The notes under the pieces: generated by a model | Seen by the model: the letters and a program-made list of their open reading frames with translations, nothing else | The model's database searches: none | Told to the model about the DNA's origin: nothing | Made by a program: the position numbers and the translations under genes | Shown here: one piece after another, positions 1 through 7,821 of the stretch | Numbering within the stretch: the first letter of the stretch is position 1 | How the letters are laid out: the number at the start of each line of letters is the position of its first letter | Assembly (NCBI RefSeq): GCF_036924645.1 | Contig: NZ_JAZHRX010000001.1 | Coordinates: forward strand, 496,001 to 560,000 | Origin: Bradyrhizobium sp. AZCC 2176 | GTDB lineage: Bacteria; Pseudomonadota; Alphaproteobacteria; Rhizobiales; Xanthobacteraceae | Reading direction: 5' to 3' | Length of the DNA: 64,000 nt

Positions 1-372
1 TTCAGCGGCGCTTTGGAGGCGCGCCAATTCTGGAGGCGCGCCTCGGAGGTATGACGGCCACGGCGGACAATTTGCAAGCACCTGCTGAAGCGATTCCATG
101 TCCTTCGGCAGATGCGCGCCGCTATGGCGCGAGACGACCGTTTTCAACGCGCATCAAACGCGCTTGAACTCGGCTAAACGATCATTTCTCGCGTTTGCGC
201 ACCTAGGCGAGCTTCCTACGCCATCTTCCAAGTCAGGATCTGCGAGCGGAGTGGTGAAGATACTGCCCGGGCCGGCTTAATGGAGGCCTACTCCGGCTGG
301 CCGGTCTGATTATGCGAGGAACTATTTTTCCCAAGGCGACGTTTGTTATCCGTCTTCCAGGGAGAATACGCG
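1..372. other. Leader region without a supported gene
   Basis: No convincing coding sequence is visible; a 60-codon frame at 98-280 has no family resemblance and no ribosome-binding site. A 12-bp direct repeat TGGAGGCGCGCC occurs at 14-25 and 31-42. The last 20 bases carry the GGGAGA Shine-Dalgarno of the next gene. Confidence 0.5.
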
Positions 373-855
373 ATGTGCGACTATAGTCTTCACGCTGTCA
401 GATCTCGGGCCGCCAAGGCGGGCGACCGATTAATTTCAACCCGATTTCCAGGGACCGAAACGCGAGGCTTCGCGGCGGTCGGCGAGCCGGGAGTGGCGGT
501 ATGCCTTCTCCCGGGCACCGAACTCGTTTTCGAGCGCGAGATCGAGACCGTTCATGCCTTCGCTCCCCTCCTGCCGAGCTTCGGGTTTGGCATGCAAGGC
601 GAACGGCTTGCCCGGTTTCGATGGGTCGACCCCCGCCAGCCGCACGTACATCATGACGCCCTCGAGCTTGCCAACGGCAGGATCATCCTCGTGACGAGGC
701 TCAGAGAGGGTCAGCGCGCGAGCGTCCTGCAGCTACCGGCGAACTCGCAGACCGGCAAGGCGGACGAGGGTCACCATCAGTCGACAGATGAGATTGCTCG
801 TGCGACCGATGGTCGCCAGCAAGCACATAGGGTACGCGATATCGGGGTGGCGTAG
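373..855 (+). CDS. Conserved hypothetical protein (MCDYSLH family)
   Basis: A 160-residue cytoplasmic protein with no signal peptide or membrane segment. The first half (MCDYSLHAV..., then a block containing ETRGFAAVGEP and CLLPGTELVF) resembles a small conserved family I recall only as hypothetical in Bradyrhizobium relatives. The tail after about residue 110 is Gln/His/Arg-rich and looks less conserved, so the annotated 3' end may be an eroded or divergent C-terminus. I place the start at 373 rather than the in-frame codon at 343 because GGGAGA sits just upstream and MCDYSLH begins the conserved part. No function can be assigned. Confidence 0.55.
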   Translation: MCDYSLHAVRSRAAKAGDRLISTRFPGTETRGFAAVGEPGVAVCLLPGTELVFEREIETVHAFAPLLPSFGFGMQGERLARFRWVDPRQPHVHHDALELANGRIILVTRLREGQRASVLQLPANSQTGKADEGHHQSTDEIARATDGRQQAHRVRDIGVA

Positions 856-873
856 CCAACAACCGTCGGGTCG

Positions 874-1806
874 ATGGAGAATGTGAACGGTCGCATCCAG
901 ACAGATAAACTTGTCGTCGTGTTTGGCGGGACCGGCTTTCTTGGACGCCGAGCAGTCTGGCATCTACGCAGGCGCGAGTTTTCCGTTCGTGTTGCGTCGA
1001 GACGTCCCGATCGAGGCCGGGAGCTGTTTGGGTCCAACGATTCCCGTATTGAATCGATCGAAGCGAACATACACAGCGAGCCGTCAATCGCTAGAGTTGT
1101 TGCCGGCGCTTATGGCGTGGTGAATGCAGTTAGTCTTTATGTCGAGCGTGGACGGGAGACGTTCCATTCCGTACATGTCGAAGCTGCTCGCCGCATAGCG
1201 GCGCAGGCGCAACAAGCTGGAGTCGAGCGGCTCATACACATTTCTGGAATCGGCTCCGACGCGACCTCGTCATCGCTCTATATCCGCAAACGCGGCGAGG
1301 GCGAGGCGGCAGTCCGCGCAGCATTTGCCGGCGCGATCGTCGTTCGTCCGGCGGTAATGTTCGGCCCGGATGATACGTTCATTACCACTATAATCGCGCT
1401 CCTCCGGCGCTTCCCCGTTTATCCAGTGTTCGGGCAAGGACTGACGAGATTGCAGCCGGCCTACGTAGAGGACGTGGGAGAAGCCATTGCGCAGGTAATG
1501 CAAGGGTCTGAAACGGGTGCCACCTTCGAGTGCGGCGGCCCGCGCGTCTATTCTTACAAGGAGCTCGTCAGCACCCTCGCGCGCGAAGCCGGAGTTAAAC
1601 CTATGCTTCTTCCCGTTCCCTTCGCCGCATGGCATGCATTGTCGCGGATTTTGGCAATATTGCCGAGGCCGCCAATTACTCGTCATCAAGTAGCGCTTAT
1701 GCAAGTCGACAATCTGCAGTCGCCGGAGATGCCGGGATTTGAACAGCTTGGAATTTCACCGCGTGCGGTCGAGGAAATCATCCAGACCATGCTGAGAGGC
1801 CAGTAA
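874..1806 (+). CDS. NAD(P)-binding epimerase, complex I NDUFA9-like
   Basis: Extended short-chain dehydrogenase of the NDUFA9/YwnB-like branch, 310 residues. The Rossmann dinucleotide motif GGTGFLGRR is at about residues 18-26; a second strand with RVASRRPDR follows, then HISGIGSD and RKRGEGEAAV in the place of the usual catalytic Tyr/Lys region, and RPAVMFGPDD, typical of NDUFA9-type proteins. In mitochondria this family member is a structural NADPH-binding subunit of complex I; stand-alone bacterial copies are more often putative quinone or nucleotide-sugar reductases. It lies alone 18 bp after the previous gene, with no nuo genes nearby, so a complex I role is not supported by context. Family assignment is firm, substrate unknown. 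Confidence 0.8.
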   Translation: MENVNGRIQTDKLVVVFGGTGFLGRRAVWHLRRREFSVRVASRRPDRGRELFGSNDSRIESIEANIHSEPSIARVVAGAYGVVNAVSLYVERGRETFHSVHVEAARRIAAQAQQAGVERLIHISGIGSDATSSSLYIRKRGEGEAAVRAAFAGAIVVRPAVMFGPDDTFITTIIALLRRFPVYPVFGQGLTRLQPAYVEDVGEAIAQVMQGSETGATFECGGPRVYSYKELVSTLAREAGVKPMLLPVPFAAWHALSRILAILPRPPITRHQVALMQVDNLQSPEMPGFEQLGISPRAVEEIIQTMLRGQ

Positions 1807-1836
1807 ACGCGCCCGACCCCACATAACTTGCCGGGG

Positions 1837-2070
1837 CTAGATTCGGTCGCGTAGACCCTTAACGCCTTCGCCTTCGGCGCAATGCTCGCAACAATAAAAT
1901 GTGCCCCCCTTCTCCAGGCCATGCCCGACGATGCGGATTCCGCAATGATCGCAGGTTGGCGCGAGCGCATGAATGGCGCATTCGAAGCTATCAAAGGTAT
2001 GCGCCTTGCCGCTCATCGTGACCTGAAACGCCTTGTCGTAGTCGTTGCCGCAGGTTTCGCATGTAGCCAT
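1837..2070 (-). CDS. Small Cys-rich zinc-binding (metallothionein-like) protein
   Basis: A 77-residue protein with CxxC pairs: CETCGND near the N-terminus, C in FDSFECAIH, CDHCG mid-protein, and CCEHC near the C-terminus. The pattern matches small treble-clef/zinc-ribbon proteins that annotation pipelines often label prokaryotic metallothionein; the spacing looks more like two structural zinc sites than a true metal sponge. The start at 2070 is chosen because AAAGGTGG lies 6-7 bases upstream and family members begin MATCE.CGNDYDKAF; a longer frame to 2127 has no such support. It stands alone and convergent to the NDUFA9-like gene. Confidence 0.7.
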   Translation of the reverse strand: MATCETCGNDYDKAFQVTMSGKAHTFDSFECAIHALAPTCDHCGIRIVGHGLEKGGTFYCCEHCAEGEGVKGLRDRI

Positions 2071-2181
2071 GATGGTCCACCTTTTGCCGTTGTGTCGCAG
2101 ATGTATATTGAAGTCTGCAAACGGCATCCGGTTCCAACAGCGGGGACTGCCAAACTTCGGTCAGAGAACACAAAGACCATT

Positions 2182-2709
2182 TCAGCGTATCGGATGGTTA
2201 TATCCTGGAGGGCGTCTCCATTTCCGTGATCGATTTGGTTGATATGGGTCAGTCGGCGGGAAAGCGAATGTCGATCGGCTGCCCTGCGCCGGTTGGCCGA
2301 TCGGCGGATCGTGAGACATTTGTGAAGGGGGCTGACACAGCAATAAGCCGGCACCGGCCGCCGTGATGGAAGCCAAGAATTGAATATCCGGCCGTTGTGC
2401 AGGATCCTGCGCGACTGCTGCTGCCTCATATTGAAGTCTTGCATTGCAAGCGCAGCTCGGGAGAGCATTGAAGCGCCCGCACGCATCGTGACGCATACAG
2501 GCAGCGTCTAACGCATCAACAGGCCGAGTTCCTGGCCTACTACCCGGGCCACAATAATTCCCATGAAATAACAACCCGCCTTGATGGCCGTCGCCGGCAA
2601 CCGATTGCCTGGCATGAAATTCCCCAGATCGAGCATCCGCCACTGAGATCAGAACCACGCAGGCGCAAAGGACAAAAACCACGCACGAGCGTTCCAGCCG
2701 GAAATACAT
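2182..2709 (-). CDS. Secreted phospholipase A2-like protein
   Basis: About 175 residues. The N-terminus is basic then strongly hydrophobic (FVLCACVVLISVADA), a Sec-type signal peptide. The mature protein carries the PLA2 signature in order: NYCGPG (calcium-loop-like), then DALDAACMRHDACG, with the His-Asp pair of the secreted PLA2 active site and paired cysteines; CACNARL follows. This predicts a calcium-dependent, disulfide-bonded exported phospholipase or phospholipid-binding protein. The C-terminal 60 residues are Pro/Ser-rich and unlike the family. Start: ATG at 2709 has AAGG nine bases upstream; in-frame 2727 and TTG 2736 are alternatives. Activity is inferred from the motif alone. Confidence 0.65.
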   Translation of the reverse strand: MYFRLERSCVVFVLCACVVLISVADARSGEFHARQSVAGDGHQGGLLFHGNYCGPGSRPGTRPVDALDAACMRHDACGRFNALPSCACNARLQYEAAAVAQDPAQRPDIQFLASITAAGAGLLLCQPPSQMSHDPPIGQPAQGSRSTFAFPPTDPYQPNRSRKWRRPPGYNHPIR

Positions 2710-2954
2710 GGAATTAGACCTTGTCATGCGAGCCAACCAAAGTTGTGACCCGCTGGAAAATTCATTGAAGGCATAATGTTCAGGACGTGCACCAGTTCCA
2801 AATGCAGTGGAGCCAGCGGCAAGGCCGCCGATGATCTTTCCGACAGGTCGAGCCGCAGCTCCGGCATCTGATCGTAAACCCTGCGCAAGGCCGGCGTCAG
2901 GGGACCTTTTGCGAGGTACGGCGTTACTCTTGAGGGCACTATGGAGGAATAGTC

Positions 2955-3458
2955 ATGCCAGAGCGACGAACGGTGAAGAAAGCCCGGCAGGACAAGCGCG
3001 CGGGCAAATCAACCACCACTCAGGCGGGCGAATTCGTGCATGAGGAGATCCGCAAGGTTCGCCGCGGCGAACATGGGGCGAGGTCGCCGCAGCAGGCCAT
3101 TGCCATTGGCCTATCCAAAGCGAGGCGCGCAGGCGTTGCTCTTCGCCCGCCACGGAAAGGGAAGGCCAAGGCGAGCACCCGCAAGAGCGCCGAATACGCC
3201 TATGAGGCAGGCCAGGGCAAGCGAAAGCCCCGACGCAGGCCGCGCGTCTCGCGCGCCGTGTCGCGGGTCCTTAAGGGCGAACCGCGCAGCACGGCATCGC
3301 GCGCGGCGCTGTCGAAACAAACGCGGCGTGCCGCCTCGCGCCGCACTGCCTCTGCTCGTTCTGCCGCAGCCAAGAAAGCCGTAAAGACAAAAGGCACTGC
3401 TGGCCGCTCTGCCGCAGCCAAGAAGGCAGCGCGAACCAGAGCGCGTCGCCGACGATAG
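2955..3458 (+). CDS. DUF6496-type basic protein, histone H1-like tail
   Basis: 167 residues, extremely Lys/Arg/Ala-rich and lacking hydrophobic segments. The N-terminal 55 residues (MPERRTV.KKARQDKRAGKSTTTQAGEFVHEEIRKVRRGEHGARS.QQAIAIGLSKARRAGV) match the DUF6496 pattern common in rhizobia. The rest is low-complexity, with SAAAKKA repeated twice (about 122-128 and 137-145), like bacterial H1/HupN nucleoid proteins. A role in DNA or RNA binding is inferred from composition only. The ATG at 2955 follows AGGAATAGTC. Confidence 0.75.
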   Translation: MPERRTVKKARQDKRAGKSTTTQAGEFVHEEIRKVRRGEHGARSPQQAIAIGLSKARRAGVALRPPRKGKAKASTRKSAEYAYEAGQGKRKPRRRPRVSRAVSRVLKGEPRSTASRAALSKQTRRAASRRTASARSAAAKKAVKTKGTAGRSAAAKKAARTRARRRR

Positions 3459-3546
3459 CGTGAGCTGGCTTGGTCCTTGCCTGACCCTGTCGCGCGATAC
3501 TCCCTGGTGCACCATAAACACGCATCTCGGACGCATGCAGTGACGG

Positions 3547-4794
3547 TTACAGGTCCTTTTCGGCGAGCTCGCGAAACGCGTCGGGAACGGAACGAGACAT
3601 GCCCAGCGCCACCGAGCCGTATCCAATCGCATCCCATCCGAAGCGATCGCGGATCTTATCGACGGCACGGTCGGCGGCCGATCGTGCCATGCCTATCTTG
3701 GTGCCGGGACAGCGGCGTTCATCTTGAAGTCCAAGCGGAAGTTCAAGCTCCAGATCCCAGTGCTCTTCGAGATGCGATACAGAGATCGCCAGGAGCGAGA
3801 TGGTCGTCTCATCCGGATGTTCTGCGAGGACCGCGCGCACAAGATCTTCAGCAATCTCGGCGAGGATCACGGTCGCGGAAATCGGCGCGCCGAGCGTTAC
3901 CGACCGGGTGACCGAATTTAGATTGGCGAAGCGAACGCGGACCGTCACGGTTCGGCCAGGCCTGGATTTAGCGCGGAGCCGGCTGCCGATTCGGTCCGCG
4001 AGGTGGAACAGGGTTGGTCGAAAAACTTGCGCTTCTGCCGGCTTCCTGCCAATTGCCGATTGCGCTCCTGCCGATCGAGCCCGGCGGTGAGCCTTGATTT
4101 CTCGTCGATCGCGATTCCATGCCAGCGCTGCAAGTTTCTCTCCTGCCGCGGGACCGAGCAACCGCTCAAGCGACCATCCCGGTGTCTTTGCCAGTTGCCC
4201 GATAGTCAGCACGCCTATCTCGGCGAGCCGCGCCTTCGTGACCGGACCCACTCCCCACATCAGCTCGACGGGCAAGCGGTGAAGGAATTTCAGCTCGGTG
4301 TCGGGATCGACGACCACCAGCCCGTCGGGCTTGGCCACTTGCGAGGCAATTTTTGCCAGATGCTTGGTGCGCGCCACACCGACCGAGATCGGAAGGCCAA
4401 GCTCGGTGCGCACGCGCTGGCGGATTGCCCGCGCAATTTCGGCAGGCGCACCGAAGAGATGGGTGCAACCCGCAACGTCAGCAAAGGCCTCGTCAATGGA
4501 AATCCGTTCCACCAGCGGCGTGAAATCGCCGATCACTTTGATGGCGGCGTCGCCCAGCCGTTGGTATTCACTAAAATGCCCACCGACAAAGATGAGTTGC
4601 GGGCAGAGTTCGCACGCTTGCCGTCCCGGCATGCCGCCGCGGACCCCGAAGGCCTTGGCCTCGTAAGAAGCGGCAAGCACAACCCCACCACCGACGGCAA
4701 TGGGTTTGCCGCGCAACGAAGGGTCAAGCAACTGCTCGACCGAGGCATAGAAAGCATCCAGGTCCGCATGGAGGATGGTGGCCGTCGTTGCCAT
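3547..4794 (-). CDS. dinB: DNA polymerase IV (Y-family translesion polymerase)
   Basis: 415-residue Y-family polymerase that copies damaged template without proofreading. The palm carries the metal-binding Asp in HADLDAFYASVEQ at the extreme N-terminus and the Asp-Glu pair in ISIDEAFADV (about residue 100). The fingers follow, then helix-hairpin-helix GVGPVTKARLAEIGV and a little-finger domain to the end; length is normal. The C-terminus lacks an obvious beta-clamp motif. The start at 4794 is preferred to TTG 4854 because the SOS operator at 4838-4852 would otherwise lie inside the gene. It is divergent from the ATPase gene and probably LexA-repressed. Confidence 0.93.
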   Translation of the reverse strand: MATTATILHADLDAFYASVEQLLDPSLRGKPIAVGGGVVLAASYEAKAFGVRGGMPGRQACELCPQLIFVGGHFSEYQRLGDAAIKVIGDFTPLVERISIDEAFADVAGCTHLFGAPAEIARAIRQRVRTELGLPISVGVARTKHLAKIASQVAKPDGLVVVDPDTELKFLHRLPVELMWGVGPVTKARLAEIGVLTIGQLAKTPGWSLERLLGPAAGEKLAALAWNRDRREIKAHRRARSAGAQSAIGRKPAEAQVFRPTLFHLADRIGSRLRAKSRPGRTVTVRVRFANLNSVTRSVTLGAPISATVILAEIAEDLVRAVLAEHPDETTISLLAISVSHLEEHWDLELELPLGLQDERRCPGTKIGMARSAADRAVDKIRDRFGWDAIGYGSVALGMSRSVPDAFRELAEKDL

Positions 4795-4837
4795 CCCGAC
4801 CGTTCGCCCGTGGTGTTTCGAAGAGGTCTCGCTGAGA

Positions 4838-4852
4838 GAACATAATGAGAAC
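4838..4852. promoter_or_regulatory. LexA (SOS) box between dinB and the ATPase gene
   Basis: On the minus strand the sequence is GTTCTCATTATGTTC, an exact match to the alphaproteobacterial LexA operator GTTC-N7-GTTC (GAAC-N7-GAAC on plus). It lies 44 bp upstream of the dinB ATG and 30-117 bp upstream of the candidate starts of the divergent ATPase, so one operator could repress both. Exactness of the motif and its position next to dinB make this a strong call. Confidence 0.85.
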
Positions 4853-4968
4853 AAGAGCGGCGAGTGTCAAGAGATCGGGGAATGAATGCGCAGGTCGGCC
4901 ATGGGCGCTCGACGGGCTGCGATCAGGTTGTTAAGCCCGCCTCCGCTAAGGAGACTTTGAGTCGAGAC

Positions 4969-6477
4969 ATGACCGTTGCGATCGAGATGGGACACACGAC
5001 GGCAGGCGCTCCGGCTACTCTGGACCTTGAGGAACTGCTGGCGACGCGCCTGCTGGTGCAGGGCAATTCAGGCTCCGGCAAATCCCACCTGCTGCGCCGG
5101 CTGCTGGAACAAAGTGCCCCCTGGGTGCAGCAGACCATCATCGACCCCGAAGGCGACTTCGTGGCACTTGCGGACCGTTTCGGCCACCTGCTGATCGATG
5201 CCGAGGACCATACCGAGCGGGGCCTGCAGGTCGCCGGCGAGCGCGCGCGCATCCATCGCGTCTCCACGGTGCTCAACCTCGAGGGGCTCGACGCCGAGAA
5301 CCAGATGCGGCGCGCCGCCGCCTTCCTCGCCGGGCTTTTCGAGGTCGCCCGCGACCACTGGTACCCGATGCTGGTGGTGGTGGATGAGGCGCAGCTCTTC
5401 GCGCCGGCAGTCGCCGGCGAGGTTTCGGACGAGGCGCGCAAACTCTCGCTCGGCGCCATGACGAACCTGATGTGCCGTGGCCGCAAGCGCGGGCTGGCCG
5501 GGATCATCGCCACCCAGCGACTGGCAAAGCTCGCCAAGAACGTCGCGGCCGAGGCGTCCAATTTCCTCATGGGCCGAACCTTTCTGGATATCGACATGGC
5601 GCGCGCCGCCGACCTTCTGGGCATGGAGCGGCGACAGGCAGAGGCCTTCCGGGATCTGGAGCGCGGGCAATTCATGGCGCTGGGACCAGCCCTCTCCCGC
5701 CGTCCGCTGGGCCTGCGCATTGGTCCAACGGAGACCACGCCGCGCAATGCGACCCCGCGCCTGATGCCTCTGCCGGAAGCGACACCGGACGCGCGCGCCA
5801 TCATCCTGGCAGCGCCGCCGCCCGAGAATAATCGGCCCCAGCGCCGGTCGCCGCCAGACCTCCTCGGCCAGCTCATGGCGGCGAAGTCAGCGGCGCTGGA
5901 GGCCCGTCCCGAAACAGTCGAGCAGCCACTCAGCGCTGAGGAACTGGCAGAGCGGCGTGAGCGAGTGGACCGTATTCTGCGCGCCGTCATGGCGGAACCC
6001 GACGCGGGATTCCGCGCCATCGGCGTCCTCTATCAGGAGTTCGTGGTCCGCTGCCGAATTGAGGGCCTCGGTTCGGCCGTGCCGGACCTGGGTGACTTCC
6101 GTCGCATGCTGACACGCGCCCGCGCCGGGCTCGGCTCCGATATGGCAGAGAATGACGGGTGGCAGGATGTTTCGGTCCGCGCCTCACTTCTGCCGGAGGA
6201 TATGCAGGGCGTCTTCATGATGATCGCTCGCGCCGCGAAGGAAGGTTGGCCCTGCCCGGGCGATGCAGCGATTGCGCGCGCCTATGGCTCACATTCGTTG
6301 CGCCGTGCACGGCGTCTGCTGACCTACATTGAGGAACAGGGCCTCATCGTTTGCCAGCTTGACGGTGCCGGTCGGCGGATCGTGACGCTCGTCGAACTGG
6401 CCTGGGCGACGGCACCGGGCGACCCCAATGCCGAGGAACTGCCGGCGGAGCAAGGCTGCAGCAGTTCGGCTCCGTGA
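4969..6477 (+). CDS. HerA-type DUF87 ATPase
   Basis: About 502 residues. Walker A GNSGSGKSH is near residue 30, Walker B MLVVVDEAQLF near 135, followed by RGRKRGLAGIIATQRL, the sensor-like block of HerA/FtsK-superfamily ATPases. The last 200 residues form a separate helical region without a recognisable domain. HerA relatives translocate DNA and partner with nucleases such as NurA; no nuclease gene is adjacent. Sharing an SOS operator with dinB suggests a DNA-damage role (inference). The start is uncertain: GTG 4864 and ATG 4882 are in frame, but 4969 begins the conserved MTVAIEMGH segment and leaves room for a promoter after the LexA box. Confidence 0.75.
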   Translation: MTVAIEMGHTTAGAPATLDLEELLATRLLVQGNSGSGKSHLLRRLLEQSAPWVQQTIIDPEGDFVALADRFGHLLIDAEDHTERGLQVAGERARIHRVSTVLNLEGLDAENQMRRAAAFLAGLFEVARDHWYPMLVVVDEAQLFAPAVAGEVSDEARKLSLGAMTNLMCRGRKRGLAGIIATQRLAKLAKNVAAEASNFLMGRTFLDIDMARAADLLGMERRQAEAFRDLERGQFMALGPALSRRPLGLRIGPTETTPRNATPRLMPLPEATPDARAIILAAPPPENNRPQRRSPPDLLGQLMAAKSAALEARPETVEQPLSAEELAERRERVDRILRAVMAEPDAGFRAIGVLYQEFVVRCRIEGLGSAVPDLGDFRRMLTRARAGLGSDMAENDGWQDVSVRASLLPEDMQGVFMMIARAAKEGWPCPGDAAIARAYGSHSLRRARRLLTYIEEQGLIVCQLDGAGRRIVTLVELAWATAPGDPNAEELPAEQGCSSSAP

Positions 6478-6586
6478 TATATGATACGCAAAAGTCGCTG
6501 AGCGCTGCGCTACATTTCCTTTTGACGAGTCCGCGCTCTTGTCGCCGACCGCTTTTTGCATATCTCGCTTAAGAGGAGTTCTCAGC

Positions 6587-7069
6587 TTGAGCGTTGCATT
6601 CACCAAGGAAGATAGTGCCGAAACTGCGTCGGAGACTTTGCTTCCCGACCGCCCGGTTTCACCGCATCCGAACCTTGTTACGGAAGCGGGATTAAAGGCT
6701 CTGGAATTTCAGCTCCAGCAGGCTCGCGAGGCATACGAGACCGCGCAGACGATCGAAGACGTGAATGAACGACGGCGGCAAGCGGCTACCCCCTTGCGTG
6801 ATGCGCGCTACTTTGCGGCGAGAGTCCGGACGGCCCAGGTCATCCCCAATCCGACGTCGACTGACACTGTCGCCTTTGGCAACACGGTGACCTTCAGGCG
6901 CGACGATGGGCGCGTACAAAAATATCATATCGTTGGAGAAGACGAAGCGGACCCCAAGGCCGGTTCGATTTCCTTCGTATCACCGGTGGCAAGGCTTCTG
7001 ATGGGCAAAGCTGTTGGGGACCTCGTTGGTACGTCCGGTCAGGAGCTTGAGATCATTGCGATCTCCTAG
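6587..7069 (+). CDS. GreA/GreB-family transcription factor
   Basis: 160 residues. After a short variable head comes the Gre N-terminal coiled coil (VTEAGLKALEFQLQQAREAYETAQ...), then a C-terminal FKBP-like domain with VAFGNTVTFRRDDGR, YHIVGEDEADPKAGSISFVSPVARLLMGK and a final ELEII strand. Gre factors enter the RNA polymerase secondary channel and stimulate cleavage of backtracked RNA. This is the short-arm rhizobial paralogue rather than the housekeeping greA, which is usually unlinked. The start is TTG 6587, with AGAGGAG 9 bases upstream, rather than 6539 with no site. Confidence 0.85.
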   Translation: MSVAFTKEDSAETASETLLPDRPVSPHPNLVTEAGLKALEFQLQQAREAYETAQTIEDVNERRRQAATPLRDARYFAARVRTAQVIPNPTSTDTVAFGNTVTFRRDDGRVQKYHIVGEDEADPKAGSISFVSPVARLLMGKAVGDLVGTSGQELEIIAIS

Positions 7070-7275
7070 CACCCTTCCGCACCGGAATGGATCCGGGACC
7101 GGCTATTCGCCGAGCGGATTTACAAGACATTCCCTAAAATCGATTGGACGAACAGGCTGGGCGGCGCAAGCCAAATACAAGTCAAGTATCAGTTGCATCG
7201 GCGTCCCTTCCAGAAAGGTACAGGTTGCTGCAAGCTGCTTATGTTGCCCGCGATTCGTAGATCTCTTGAGGACCC

Positions 7276-7548
7276 ATGAACGAGACTTTGATATCCGCCT
7301 GTATGCTGTTTCTCGTTCCAGCAACGCTGTTGTTCGGCGCTTTAGGCGTCGCGAACTCGTCCTTCCTCAAGATGCTGGTCTGCCTGCTTGGCGTGGCCAC
7401 GACAGGAATATGGCTTTACCGGATATGGTGGTGGACAAACCTGTCTTTGATTGATCGCAGAACGGCGCTTGGTCTCGCAGGCATGTTTGCATGCGCCTGG
7501 CTGGTGACATTCCTGGTGCAGTTGAAGAATGTGTTCTCGCCGCGCTGA
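7276..7548 (+). CDS. Small inner-membrane protein
   Basis: 90 residues with three hydrophobic segments at about 5-27 (ACMLFLVPATLLFGALG), 31-52 (MLVCLLGVATTGIWLYRIWWW) and 63-83 (LGLAGMFACAWLVTFLVQL). It ends VFSPR, so the C-terminus is basic and probably cytoplasmic. GAGGA precedes the ATG by six bases, and codon use resembles neighbours, so it is likely real. I do not recognise a family. Confidence 0.6.
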   Translation: MNETLISACMLFLVPATLLFGALGVANSSFLKMLVCLLGVATTGIWLYRIWWWTNLSLIDRRTALGLAGMFACAWLVTFLVQLKNVFSPR

Positions 7549-7821
7549 CTGACTCCGTTTTGATGAAATCAGTCAGCTATCGGACTCTACTCCTGCTCAG
7601 CCACAAGGCGAATTCGCCCTGCCCCAAACAATTCAGCGGGACGGAGCACACCGTCCGAGATGTCGCCGGACTAATCTGACTTCGCGAGGCCCAGCGCTGC
7701 GCAGCGCAGAAGACCGCAACCTGCCGCAGGATTGGATGCTGCCGATTCCGGTCGGGCGCGCAAAGGCAATGAAGCCGACCGACCTGAGCGTCGCGAAACT
7801 CGACGCCCAGGTCTGTAAGCA
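7549..7821. other. Intergenic region with a palindrome
   Basis: This gap separates the small membrane protein from the end of the ABC operon. It contains the perfect 14-bp palindrome GCGCTGCGCAGCGC near 7694, which could serve as a transcription stop for the minus-strand operon, though no T-run follows. No gene is visible. Confidence 0.4.

Noticed and set aside
2724..2939. 71-codon minus-strand frame upstream of the PLA2-like gene
   Set aside because: No ribosome-binding site, no family resemblance, and it overlaps the start of the better-supported gene.
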